Assembly (NCBI GenBank): GCA_958298945.1 | Contig: OY282605.1 | Location: 4,797,811-4,861,810, forward strand | From: Atherix ibis | Taxonomy: Eukaryota > Arthropoda > Insecta > Diptera > Athericidae | Length of the DNA: 64,000 nt | Direction of reading: 5' to 3' | Notes under the pieces: generated by a model | The model's input: only the letters and a program-made list of their open reading frames with translations | Databases searched by the model: none | Told to the model about the DNA's origin: nothing | Shown: piece by piece, positions 46,383 through 57,435 of the stretch | Layout: the number at the start of each line of letters is the position of its first letter | Numbering within the stretch: the first letter of the stretch is position 1 | Translations under genes and position numbers: made by a program

Positions 46383-47113
46383 CGTTTGCTCACACCGGAA
46401 AACAAGCGCAACCGTGAGACCACATCGGCAACGTGTCCAGCGTAGTTCTTGCGTCGTTTTGTGACCGTCGACGAAACATGGATTCACTGGTACACACCAG
46501 AGACCAAGGAACAGTCGAAACAGTTGACTTCACCCGGCGAACGTGCTCCGAAGAAGGCGAAGACTGTTCGATCGGCCGGAAAGGTGATGGCCACCGTTTT
46601 CTGGGATTCACAAGGTGTGATCCACATCGATTACCTCGAGAAGGGTAAAACAATCACGGGGCGCTACTATGCTGACTTATTGGGCCGATTTGACGTCGAA
46701 TTAAAGAAAAAGCGGCCCCGCTTTGCGAAGAAAAAAGTGCTGTTCCACCACGGCAACGCGCCGGCTCACACCTCCGCCGTCGCCATGGCCAAATTGGTCG
46801 AATTGCGCTACGAATTGCTGCCCCATCCACCGTACTCTCCAGATTTGGCCCCCCTGTGACTACTTTTTGTTTCCAAACCTGAAAAAATCACTCGCCGGGA
46901 ATAGATTTGGGTCGAATGAGGAGGTCATCGTCGCCACGTAGGCCTATTTTGCTTCCCTCGAGAAAATGTATTTTTAGGACGGGTTAAAAAAGTAAGAGCA
47001 TCGCTGGGCCAAGTGTATCGAGCTTAAAGGAGATTATATGGAAAAATAAATTGCCACCTTTCCAAAATTTTCGTTTTTTTTTTGTAGGCTAAGTACTTGT
47101 TGAATGACCCTCG
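46383..47113 (+). mobile_element. Mariner family I, 5'-truncated copy (I-3)
   Basis: The 3' 731 bp of a family I element. It begins within the linker (CGTTTGCTCACACCGG) and ends with the normal inverted end (GAATGACCCTCG at 47113). No TA follows directly, and an RTE-like LINE tail begins within a few bases. The 5' half, including the DNA-binding region, is missing. Confidence 0.92.
46449..47049 (+). pseudogene. Mariner transposase I-3, second Asp changed to Gly
   Basis: Open from 46449 to 46859. It has VTVDETWIH with the first Asp and SAGKVMATVFWDSQGVIHID. The second catalytic position is Gly (FHHGNAPAH, GGC; the other copies have GAC). One extra C in the run before CTGTGAC (about 46855) shifts the frame just before the third Asp. 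Further stops occur at 46938 and 46975. The N-terminal 140 or so residues are missing. This copy differs from I-1 and I-2 in which catalytic residue was lost. Confidence 0.88.
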
Positions 47114-47115
47114 TC

Positions 47116-47285
47116 GTAGGTTATAGTGGGCTAGACACTTAATCCATATGGATCAAGTGGGTCCTGCCCGGAAAGTCTACAATGGCTGCATTTATGGTCC
47201 CAGAAAAAGAGGTTGGCCCTAACTTCAGTATAACGACGGCGTTACCCAGTGTCAAACTGGAAGACCGCAATATTTAAGGACAATC
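47116..47285 (+). mobile_element. RTE-like LINE C-terminal scrap
   Basis: In shifted frames it reads GH-L-I-R-M-D-like, then GPARKVYNGCIYGPRKRGWP, the arginine-rich C-terminal end of RTE-type polyproteins. It parallels 8020-8160 but with different substitutions. It directly follows mariner I-3. Confidence 0.5.
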
Positions 47286-48908
47286 ATAATAATGATTTAG
47301 TTTTACTAAAATTGCAATTAAATTTAATTTATATTTATTATTTTTAAAAGCAATTTTTTTTAATAATATCTTAATAACGTGTCACTGCGAAAAATGTAGC
47401 CTCAAAATGATTATTAAATATAGCCTTTTTGAGTATCTTATAAAATTCTATTCAAGGTAGAAGAAAAAATCACAATTTTCAAAACTTTGTCAATATAATA
47501 TATAACATTTTAGATATAGTTATTATGATTAAGAAAATCACTTACACACATTTTCAGCAATAAATATGTATGACTCATACACACACAATTCATTATTTAT
47601 TGATGAATTTTATTAATTTTCTTCGCATATTTATTAGATAAAAAGTTGTATTAATTAATTATGCTACAAAAATAAAATTAGATATTTTATTACAATTTAT
47701 TAAGTCGATTATATGGCCGATAGATAATAATATTGTTAGTAATATATGACTGAGGGATATTGACTATAGGCGCCAAATACTATGCATACAATTTTTCCTG
47801 ATTCTGAGAAGTATCCAAATTTACTTAGAAATAATCAAAATGCATATTTTATTTTGATATTCTTTTAATTATGTAAGTACATCTATACAGCGTACACATA
47901 CTGGTATACTCCGATGATTATCGGAATGGCAGGAAAACGAAATAATTTATGCAAAACATGTTTGATACACCCTGATAAGACCTTGGACATAATATGTTTA
48001 CACAAAGATATCTGTTGGATCATTTGTACGTGACTGGGCCGAATTTTTATGGAAAATAATTTCACGAACAACAATGTGCCCTTTCGCAAACAGAGATACT
48101 TGTACATATTTCCATGGACAAATCCGAATATATATATAAGAGTATATGTATGCATGAATGTGGGCCTGTTTCTAGGTAATTTGATTATTCTCAATTCCTG
48201 AAATAATCATGAATTATATTTGACTCAATTGTGGGTGTGTTTGCCAAGATCCAATTAATTAGATTCTAGAGTGTCTCACGGTTCATTTATCATTACTACT
48301 AGTCGTTGTTGACACTCTATTCTTTACCGAATAATACCGCCCATGGTTTTGTAACAAATTCAAGCTCACTTAACAACCTTGAAAGACAAAATAACACTGC
48401 CAACGGACATACATATACAGCAGTCGATGTGGTAGTAACTATAAGTATCGTTTTTACACTTAGGTTCACCATAATCAACAGAAATAGTAGAGTAGCTAGA
48501 GAGCCATCTCATCCCAGAATTTGATTAAATGTTATATAGCATCCTTTCATCGATTATTGGCAATGTATTATCCTGCAAAGTTTTCACCCTTTCCACTCTC
48601 CATAAGCATCCCTTATATTTTTGCTAACGTCAGTTAGTTAAATTCAGTTGAAGAGAAAATTTAAGCAACTTTATTTTCTCATATAAATGTAAAAGATATA
48701 AAATAGTTTTGAATATAAGAAAATTTCATGTATATTTTACTCATTATTTATTACAGTTATGATAATATTCTTGAAAGTTAAAGTTGTATATCACCTGCCT
48801 GTAACATACCCACTATGCTCTAAAGAAAAGTTAAAATTAAATAAAAACTCGAAAATTAAAATAAATTAGCGGAAAAAAATATATCTACTCGTATTTTTTA
48901 AATAATAG
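47286..48908. other. AT-rich sequence, nothing recognised
   Basis: Low-complexity spacer. The frames 47883-48194 (minus) and 48306-48524 have no recognised relatives. Confidence 0.5.
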
Positions 48909-48910
48909 TA

Positions 48911-50029
48911 TTGGGTGTATAACTTCAAAATGCGGGATTGACAAAAGATGGCATAACTTTTACACATGGTTTGTGTTAATAATAACTCATATGGCATTTT
49001 GGAGGTTAAACATCTGTCATTCATTCTCGATTAGTCATTGAACGAAATAGTGTTAACAACAAAGTTTTTTTTTGCTGCAAAAATGTCGAATTTCGTACCA
49101 AAAAACTCCCATTTGCGGGAAGTGTTGATTTACTTCTTCAATTTGAAAAAAAGTGCAGCGGCAGCACAACGATTGCTCGCCGAAGCTAATCCTGAATATA
49201 TTCCATCGATTTTAACGTGCGAGAGATGGTTTGTGCGGTTCAGAAGTGGTGATTTTGACACGGAAGACAAAGAACGACCAGGTCAGCCAAAAAAGTTTGA
49301 AGATGAAGATTTGGAGGCATTACTCGACGAAGACTGTTGTCGAACTCAAGAAGAAATTGCAAAATCATTGGGAGTCACTTAAGCAGCCATTTCAAAACGT
49401 TTGAAAGCAGCAGGATTCATCCAAAGCGCAAAAAATCGTATGTGAAGCCCGGCCAACCAGCCAAATCAACGCCAAAGCCAAATATCCATGGCGCCAAGGT
49501 AATGCTCTGTATTTGGTTGGATCAGAAGGGTGTGATCTATTATCAGCTATTGAAATTGAGCCAGACGATCACAGGCGACTTTTACCGAACACAATTAATC
49601 CGTTTGAAGCGAGCATTGGCCGAAAAACGCCCGGAATATGCGACCAGACACGAATCCATAATTTTCCATCATGACAACGCTCGGCCTCATGTTGCAAGAC
49701 CGGTTAAAAATTATTTAGAAAACAGTGGCTGGGAAATTTTGCCTCACCCACCTTATAGCCCAGACCTTGCCCCGTCCGACTACCATTTGTTTAGTTCCAT
49801 GCAAAACGCCCTCACCGGAATACGCTTCACTTCAGAACAGGGCATTAAAAATTGGCTCGATTCATTCTTGGCCTCAAAACCGGAGCAGTTTTTTTGGCGC
49901 GGAATCCATATGTTGCCAGAAAGATGGGAAAAAGTAGTGGCTTTTGATGGACAATACTTTGAATAAAATATATTGTAACAATTTTTCAAAATAAACACTC
50001 AAAGTTTGCCAAAAATCCCGCAAGTGAAG
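48911..50029 (+). mobile_element. Second mauritiana-type mariner (family N)
   Basis: The left end TTGGGTGTATAACTTCAAAA is preceded by TA (48909-48910), followed by a TGCGGGATT box and an AAAGATGGCATAAC leader. At the right, AAATCCCGCAAGTGAAG mirrors the left inner end, but the last bases are lost. It is distinct from family M in ends and protein. About 190 bp of coding DNA has been deleted. Confidence 0.85.
49083..49966 (+). pseudogene. Mauritiana-type transposase, family N (first Asp deleted)
   Basis: The ATG at 49083 starts MSNFVPKNSHLREVL, followed by the first HTH (NLKKSAAAAQRLLAEANPEY) and second HTH (TQEEIAKSLGVT). One stop, TAA (49380-49382), replaces a Gln codon. After AAISKRLKAAGF the sequence jumps, in a different frame, to the HPKRKKSYVKPGQP block. 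This removes some 60 residues including the WVPHEL linker and the first catalytic Asp. From there the frame is open to 49966: FHHDNARPH with the second Asp, DLAPSDYHLF with the third (34 residues between), and the C-terminus ERWEKVVAFDGQYFE. Confidence 0.88.
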
Positions 50030-50030
50030 A

Positions 50031-50453
50031 AAAATTATTTTAAGTCATTCCAAAAACTTTATTTATCAGGAGGTATAAATTCCTTATAAGCAATCCGGCA
50101 ACTGTCGAAAAAACCTACGATTTCGATGTTGATGGCCTTTCTGAACAAGGTTCATTCTTTACAGCTTCTCGTTATTCTAAAAATTGCTTTTCACAAAGAA
50201 TATTCTGTATAAGACTTGTTGCAACTTTTCGTAAATCAAACTCTCGGATTCACTAAGCTTGATGGCACATCGTACTCCAAATTTCGTTGCTACATTTTTG
50301 CGTAACACACTACTTATTATGCTGTATAGGTTCACGTAGTTATCAGACGAGGTTGAAACTTATATTGCATCTCTAAGAAAGATTAACGTAGATGCTTTTT
50401 AATGGAGAAGTCTGCATTATTGTTACTGATGCAACTCTGTGTAGTTTTTTATT
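50031..50453. other. Spacer, nothing recognised
   Basis: About 420 bp between mariners N and M4 with no recognised feature. Confidence 0.5.
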
Positions 50454-50455
50454 TA

Positions 50456-51686
50456 CTAAGGGTATAAGCTTAAATCCGCTGTTTGGTCATAGATAGCGTG
50501 AGTGAGCTTATTAAACTACTATGGTTACGCCATACTTTTTTTTATGAGTTTGACATCTGTCAACATTAATCAGTGTACAGTGTCAGCAATTTTGTACAAC
50601 AACATACATTTTTCCTTAGGTAATCATGTCTAGTTTTGTGCCAGAAAAAGAGCATATGCGGGAAGCTCTCCTTTTCTGCTTCAATTTGAAGAAATCGGCT
50701 GCCGAATCGCATTGAATGCTTATGGAGGCCTATGATGACAGTGCTTTATCGAAAACAACGTGCCGAAATTGGTTTCGTCGGTTCAAAGACGTCAATTTTA
50801 ACTTGCGGGACAAGAAGCGTGAAAATCGGCTTAGAACGGTTGAGGACCATCAATTGCAGGCTATTTTGGACGAAGACGATACCCAATTGCAAAAAATGCT
50901 CGCGGAGCAATTGAGTGTCATTTCCATGCGTCTGCGTGCCATGGGGAATATTGAAAAGATCGAAAAATGGGTGCCGCATGGAGCGACGCTAAAAAAAATG
51001 CGAAATCTTTCTCGCCAGGCAAAAAAGAAAGTCGTTTTTGCATCGGATGGTGACAAGCGATGAAAAGTGGATATATTTCGAGAATCCTAAACGCAAGAAA
51101 TCGTAGGTTGATCCCGGCCAACCATCAGCATCTTCCCCAAGACCAAATCGCTTCGGACGGAATACGATGCTGTGCGTTTGATGGAATCAGCAGGGTACCG
51201 TCTACTATGAGATGTTGAAACCTGGTGAAACTGTCAATGCCCACCGCTACCACCAACAACTGATCAAATTGTACCATGCTCGGCGTGAAAAAAGGTCGGA
51301 TTATCAACAATGACATGACAAGCTGATTTTCCTCCACGACAGTGCACCATCGGACACGTCAAAAATGGTCCGAAACTACTTGGAGACACTCAATTGGGAG
51401 GTGCTACCCCACCCCGCTTATTCACCAGACCTGGCCCCTTCCGACTACCACCTGTTTTCGTCGATGGGCCACGCGCTTGCTGAGCAGCACTTCGATTCTT
51501 ACGACGACGTCCGAAAATGGCTTGATGATTGGTTTGCCTCGAAAGAGAAGGAATTTTTTGGCGTGGTATCCACAAATTGCCCGGCGGATGGGAAAAATGT
51601 GTAGCTAGCGAGAGCATGTACTTTGAATAAATTTGTTTTTGCTTTCAATGAACTAAAAAGCAGCGGATTTAAGCTTATATACCTCG
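50456..51686 (+). mobile_element. Mos1-like mariner (family M, copy M4)
   Basis: A 1231-bp copy flanked by TA (50454-50455, 51687-51688). The left end is diverged (CTAAGGGTATAAGC); the right end reads GCTTATATACCTCG. Leader and trailer are as in the other M copies. Confidence 0.9.
50626..51630 (+). pseudogene. Mos1-like transposase, M4 (stops and frameshifts)
   Basis: Begins ATG with MSSFVPEKEHMREALLFCFN. A stop at about 50713 interrupts the first HTH; the same frame then reads from MLMEAYDDSALSKTT through LQKMLAEQLSVISMRL, a short deletion in the second HTH. The linker WVPH is followed by a deletion of the E-L-N-D-R-Q segment. Then come a T-S-D-E-K-W first-Asp block out of frame (51050), FLHDSAPSDTSKMVRNYLET with the second Asp, and DLAPSDYHLF with the third. 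One base is missing near 51558, before the C-terminus. All three Asp codons survive, but the protein cannot be made. Confidence 0.87.
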
Positions 51687-51688
51687 TA

Positions 51689-52107
51689 GTTGTTATAAAA
51701 TTCTCCCAATTACCTTTACTAAATAAAGTAACAATAAACGACTAAATTCTAATAGTAATTTTAGAAATCTATTCTTTATTTTAAAATTTTTATTTAAAAA
51801 AACTAGATAGTTTCAAGTTTAGATAAATATTTTACAACTTTCAATTTGGTTTTTAGTCCGTTCTGCACTGTCATTGAGTTGTGGGTTTTATTGCATATTC
51901 TTTAGAAAAAAAAATATTGTTTCGATGTGTTTTTAGACATGATTCAAGTTTTTAATCGAGGCTGACATCTTGGTTTACAATGAAAGAGGGATCCTTCCTA
52001 CTAAAATCATACTTAGAAAACTAAATTTTCCTCAACGTTTTACTCAGCCCGATTCTCTACAATATAAAATATATTCCAATCTGTCCTAAAATATTTGTTG
52101 ATACATA
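51689..52107. other. AT-rich spacer
   Basis: Nothing recognised. The 51990-52080 part resembles 58395-58480 weakly (ACTAAAATCAT-C/A-CTTAGAAAAC). Confidence 0.45.
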
Positions 52108-52345
52108 ATGCTACCAAATCCAAATCCGAATCCTCCAGAACTGGTTAATTGGTTAGAAATTGTGTCCACGCAACTTTTACTCTCTACCGCACTTCTTAGT
52201 GGCAGTTTCTCTACCGAACTTCAAATTCTTCGATTTCTAGATGAACGTTCTAAGCTTATTAAATATATGAAAAAGTACTTGTGTTCAACTAAAACTAATA
52301 TGGACTTACGGAATGGAACTTTTAATCTCTAATAAGCTGGACAAT
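52108..52345 (+). mobile_element. Jockey-type RT scrap
   Basis: In shifted frames it gives FLDERSKLI and, near 52290, IWTYGMELL, the wording of the Jockey thumb (compare IWTYGIELWG at 10053). The fragment is diverged and short. It pairs with the similar scrap at 58930. Confidence 0.5.
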
Positions 52346-52739
52346 TTATATCAAATCCTGTCCTTAAATTTACATTAATATTTATAGTAGTATTTTTCAT
52401 CGTTATCTTATGTGTTTGTGATGTGATTTGATCGTGTTATAGAAAGTTTCATTCATATCTTGATAATCATACTTATCCTCTTATTGGAAAATTACCCTAT
52501 AATTATTACTAGTCTCACAATTTGCTAAAATAGAAAATCTGTGAAAAAAAAATATTTAGAAAAAAGGATCAAATTTATTCTTCAAAATATGCCCAGAATT
52601 AATGTTTACGCATTATAAAAAAGTAAAAAAACTTAGACTTCTTTTATCAGCGTCATAATTGTATATTATTAATAAAAAAAATTATCAATTCAGGTAATAA
52701 TAAAATATTCAAACTATTATTACAATAATTTACCATATA
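52346..52739. other. AT-rich spacer, nothing recognised
   Basis: No frames or repeats of note. Confidence 0.5.
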
Positions 52740-52741
52740 TA

Positions 52742-54024
52742 AGTTGTAGTAAAAAGTAATCCATTATTTTGACGATAGATGGCTTTCGGAGTCTGTATCT
52801 CCCGTTTTAAAATTGCGATCGAGTTACACTAGATGGCGTTAAAAAGATAAGATTTTTGACTAAAAAAGGTTTTCATACAGTTTTGTGATTACTTTACTCA
52901 GTATTTTTTTAGCACGCGTCAAAGATGGACACCAACAAAGAGAAAATACGCCATATTTTACAGTTTTTCTTCGAAAAAGGCGAAAACGCAAGCCAGACAG
53001 CTAAAAATGTGAATAGTGTTATTTTCCTGATACTGTTACAGACAATCATGCGCAATTTTGGTTTCGTCGATTCCGTTCCGGTAATTTTGATGTCAAAGAT
53101 GCATCACGCTCTGGAAGGCCAATTGTCGAAAATGTCGATAAAATAATGGAAATCGTCAAGTCCGACCGTCACGTAAGCACTGTTTCGATTGCCCAGGAGC
53201 TAAACATTGCACAAAAAACCGTTTGGAACCACTTAAATAAGGCTGGATACAAAAAGAAGCTCGATGTATGGGTGCCACACGAGTTATCGCAAAAAAACCT
53301 CATGGATCGAATTTCCATCTGCGAATCGCTGCTGAATCGCAACAATACCGATCCAGTTCTGATGCCAATGGTTACTGGTGATGAAAAGTGGGTCACTTAC
53401 GACAACGTCAAGCAACAACGGTCGTGGTCAAATCGCGGTCACCCGGCGCAAACGGTGGTCAAGCCAGGATTGACACCCAGGAAGGTTTTGCTGTGTGTTT
53501 GGTGGGACTGGCAGGATATCATCTACTATGAGCTGCTCCCCTACGGCCGAACTCTTAATTCGGACCTATACTGTTAACAATTGGACCGTCTGAAAGAAGC
53601 AATCGCCCAGAAGCGGTCAGCTTTGGCCAATAGGAGAGGAATTGTGTTCCATCAGGACAACGCCAGGCCGCATACATCGATAGTGACTCGCCAAAAGTTT
53701 CAAGGCCTTGGTTGGGATGTTCTTATGCATCCACCTTATAGTCCGGACCTGGCACCAAGTAATTGCCACCTCTTCCTGTCTATGACGAATGATTTTGCAG
53801 GTGAAAAATTCGCCTCAAGAGAAGTTTGTGAAAATCGACTGTCCCAGTTTTTTGCCAATAAGGACGAGGGTTTCTATGAGAGAGGCATTATGAAATTACT
53901 TCCAAAATGGCAACAAGTTATCGAACAAAACGGTGCATATTTGACCTAAATCGTATCATTCTATCTATGCTAAATAAAACCTTCAATTTAATGTAAAAAT
54001 AATGGATTTCTTTTTACTATAACT
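52742..54024 (+). mobile_element. Cecropia-type mariner, nearly complete
   Basis: A 1283-bp element with about 29-bp inverted ends (left AGTTGTAGTAAAAAGTAATC; right is the inverse of AGTTATAGTAAAAAGAAATC). It is flanked by TA at 52740-52741 and 54025-54026. It is the only copy of its kind in the window. Coding sequence is nearly whole, with one 1-bp deletion and one stop. Confidence 0.93.
52925..53949 (+). pseudogene. Cecropia-type mariner transposase with D-D-N catalytic triad
   Basis: The ATG at 52925 starts MDTNKEKIRHILQFFFEKGE. A single missing T near 53020 shifts the frame within the first HTH; the correct frame continues through FRSGNFDVKDASRSGRP. It then stays open from 53146 apart from one TAA (53575-53577) at a Gln position. 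The second HTH reads STVSIAQELNIAQKTVWNHL, the linker WVPHEL. The first Asp is in VTGDEKWVTY and the second in FHQDNARPH. The third position, 34 residues later, is Asn (DLAPSNCHLF, AAT). The span equals 341 residues, normal for mariner. The motifs are closest to the cecropia subfamily, which includes Hsmar1. Confidence 0.9.
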
Positions 54025-54026
54025 TA

Positions 54027-56149
54027 TATTATACTATACATAGAAAAAATGCATATAAGTTATTGATAAATAAAGATTTTAATTGAAAATTTCTAGAGAA
54101 AATGTGCTAATCGAGGTGGTAGCATTCTTTGGCCTCTTGTTTAAATCGGTCATTCTAATAAATCGACTGACAGACAGATTAAAATATCTTCATACTAAGT
54201 GCTAGTCTATAATTTTAATTTTATTACATCACAGATAGAAGATTTTTTATTTTATAATTGGATTATATGTATTTACTTGTATCTCATATAGTACATATTC
54301 ATGTGGCAGTAGTTTTGCATATTATATATAAATAATACGAACAAATTAAAGTAGATATCTTGCCGCCAATAGAGCAAAGTTAAAGTCTTCCATTACGATG
54401 ATGGGTCAAAATTTACATATGTATATGATACGGTTAACAGAAAATCGAATAAAATATTCATAACTATTCGGATGCGGTTCAATTTAGATCCTTCATGGTT
54501 TTAGTTCAATTCATTTCGATTATATGATAATATAAAAAAAAAATTGAATCCTTCAAAATTTGATTAAATACATTCGTCTTCATCTTGAAATATTCGATTC
54601 AAATTTATATGATTGAATTTAAGAGGATTTTATCGAATTTCTGGTTTTAAATCTCAATGAATAGCTACAATTTCAATATTCCTTTTTACATTTATAGTAA
54701 GTATATATTCGTATTACTTGTAGGCAAACTAAGCTGATTGCTATATTCAGAAGTGCTGATATATTGTATATATATAATGTGTGTTTACTTTTATATTTGA
54801 TGGTTGAATTCCAATACGAATATGCGATTACAGTAAATAAACTTATGTGAGAGAGTTTACTGATTGAATAAGTTCTCAATATAATAGAATCGATGATATA
54901 CACATAATCAATATATACATAGTTTTGAGACTTAATATTTATTCTACAAATATGCTTATAAGTTGGGTAAGGCTTGGGTACTAGAAGTGGAAGGTAAGTT
55001 ATCATTTCGAAATTTCTATACATATACGTATTCCTATATGAGATTAATAGAAGCTACCTCCTCGGTTCTATTGCAACTATTCGGATTTATTCAATTATGA
55101 CATTGTGAGTCCTTTTGATGTTCTAAAGTGCAATCCGATTGAATCGCTTATAGTATTGATATTAAGTTGGCTCGTTGTACAAATGCATCCATTCTTATAT
55201 TCATACATTTGTTATAAGATGTTTTCATATAAGAGTCACAAAATCCTAAAGTCTTAGAATTTTAGAAAAGCAATAGTAATTGTATAATCTACACTTTGAT
55301 GCAAGTGATGCATACCAGATAACTTACTCCTGAAAAGGCCTTCAGCTAAGCAAATTGTCGATTCAATAATAATTTTATAATAAATTGGTTTGTTTTGTAA
55401 AGCTATCATCTAAAATTGACATTAATTCGAATATAATTGAGAAAAGAGAATGCAGTATTTTCATATAAGCACTAAATTTGTACGATTATATTTTTCGTCT
55501 TCCAATATGCATGAGTTGCTCCTTTGAAGCTAGAATCCGGATCATTCATCTTTTCCACTTATAACTAAGAAGTCATATCACATATTCGAGTAGATCTTGG
55601 CTAATATATAGATTTTACAATATTATGGAATTTAGCTTAGAACTCATCATATGAGAATGTTCTTTGAGAATTTAAATTATATTTATCTACATACAATATC
55701 TTGGATAAATGTTAATCTTAAATATTCATTGATTATTTCCTCTTATTGGAAAATTAATTTATAAGAATTGATTTTATGACTTTTCTAAAATAATAATTTG
55801 TTATGAAATGCAATCATTTGAGAATTTTTTTAAATATTTTATAGAAGAGAAAAGGATAAAAAGGGTATAGGACCATTATTTTAATTTATTTTGATACCAA
55901 AATATTTGCCAATTTATTATAGTTGACTTAACTTATAATATTTCTTTGATCTTTTAAATATTGTTTTATATATTTGGTTTTTAAGATTGTATTGTATTTA
56001 TTGAACTTGGTTTTTTAAGGCAACGAATATTATATTATAGTAAATATGCTTAAACAGATTTATTTATTATATATTGTAATTTAAACGGTAATATTAAAAG
56101 TTTTAAATGGTAATACCAAAAAATATTATTACAATTTTCCAATTTATTG
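54027..56149. other. AT-rich sequence, nothing recognised
   Basis: Over 2 kb of low-complexity DNA with no supported gene or element. The 116-codon minus-strand frame at 54673-55023 is Ile/Tyr/Ser-rich and probably chance. Confidence 0.55.
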
Positions 56150-56151
56150 TA

Positions 56152-57433
56152 CGAGGGTCGTTCAATAAGTCCTTAGAAAAAGATGAAAAAAAACTGTTTT
56201 TTAAAAAGAAAAATTTTTATTTTTCAACATAATTTGCTTTTAGCTCTATACACTTTTCCAACCGTTTTTCCAAAATTTTTATCCCGTCCAAAAAATAGGA
56301 TTTCGGAAGTTCTGCAAAATACTCATCCGTTTGAGCAATGACGTCCTCGTTGGAAGTGAACCGTCGTCTGCCAAGCCATTTCTTCAGATTGGGGAAAAGA
56401 AAATAGTCACTCGGGGCCAAATCTGGTGAATAAGCGGGATGCTGCAACAATTCCATTTTCAATTCCACAATTTTGGCCATGGAAACAGCGCAGGTGTGCA
56501 CACGCGCATTGTCCTGATGCAAGAGGATTTTTTTCTTCTTCAGATGAGGGCGTTTCTCTTTGATTTCCTCGCTCAACCGTTGCAATAACGACGCGTAATA
56601 CGCTCCTGTTATTGTTTTTCCTTTTTCCAAGTAGTCGATCAAAATGATGCCTCGCGAATCCCAAAAGACCGTGGCCATCACCTTGCCGGCCGATGGCACA
56701 GTTTTTGCCTTCTTCGGAGCCCGTTCACCTTTGAAAATCCACTGTGATGACTGTCTCTTCGTTTCTGGAGTGTAGTAGTGTATCCAGGTTTCGTCCACAG
56801 TAACATATCGACGAAGGAATTCGGCAGGATTGCGATGAAAGAGTGCCAACATAGCCTCAGAGTCCACTACACTATTGCGCTTATTCTCCTCTGAGAGCAA
56901 ACGCGGCACCAATCTTGCCAACATTTTTTTCACAGACAATTTTTCATGCAAAATTGAATCGACTGTACCTTGTGATATGCCCGTGGCCTCAACTAATTCG
57001 CGCACTTTAATTCACCGATCGTTCAAAATCAGATCGTGGTTTTTGTCGATGATTTCAGGAGTAGACACCTCAACTGGGCGTCCTGAACGATGCTCACCTT
57101 TTGTGGATGAACGGCCACGTTTAAATTCATTCACCCAATTGTAAACCGTCGCAAACACAGGTGCAGATGTGCCATGAACTGCATCCAACTCGGCTTTGAT
57201 TTCTTTCGGGCTTAAGCCTTTCAAATGGAGATGTTTGATGACAGCCCCAAACTCGCTTTTTTCCATTGTTATGCACAAATAAATGTCGTTAACTTTAATC
57301 GATGATAGAAATTGACCTACGCTATGGATCGAGCTGAAGTTTTGACAGCTTTCTTGTCAATAATGCTACTTACAAAAAAAACACTACGAGCGCAATTTCT
57401 TGGATTTTCTAAGGACTTATTGAACGACCCTCG
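56152..57433 (-). mobile_element. Mariner family II, best-preserved copy (II-2)
   Basis: A 1282-bp element in reverse orientation with matching ends CGAGGGTCGTTCAATAAGTC at both sides and flanking TA (56150-56151, 57434-57435). The transposase frame has only one stop. It is the best-preserved autonomous-type element in the window. Confidence 0.96.
56217..57266 (-). pseudogene. Mariner transposase II-2, single TGA stop
   Basis: The minus-strand frame of 349 sense or stop codons starts MEKSEFGAVIKHLHLKG at 57266 (an upstream ATG at 57278 is in frame). One TGA at 57014-57012 replaces the CGA Arg codon that II-1 keeps, a single C-to-T change at a CpG. Before it lies the first HTH (SPKEIKAELDAVHGTSAPVF). 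After it comes the second HTH (RELVEATGISQGTVDSILHE), the linker LVPRLLSEENK, and the DDE domain with all three Asp (VDETWIHYY, HQDNARVH, DLAPSDYFLF; 34 residues between the last two). It ends NYVEK. Transposase binds the element ends and moves the DNA by cut and paste into TA sites; this copy cannot unless the stop is read through. Confidence 0.93.
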
Positions 57434-57435
57434 TA

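Noticed and set aside
52742..54024. A domesticated SETMAR-type host gene
   Set aside because: Terminal repeats and TA flanks are intact, the frame has a 1-bp deletion and a stop, and no fused host domain lies upstream. It is a transposon copy.
54673..55023. 116-codon minus-strand frame
   Set aside because: Ile/Tyr/Ser-rich sequence with no motif, in very AT-rich DNA where such frames arise by chance.
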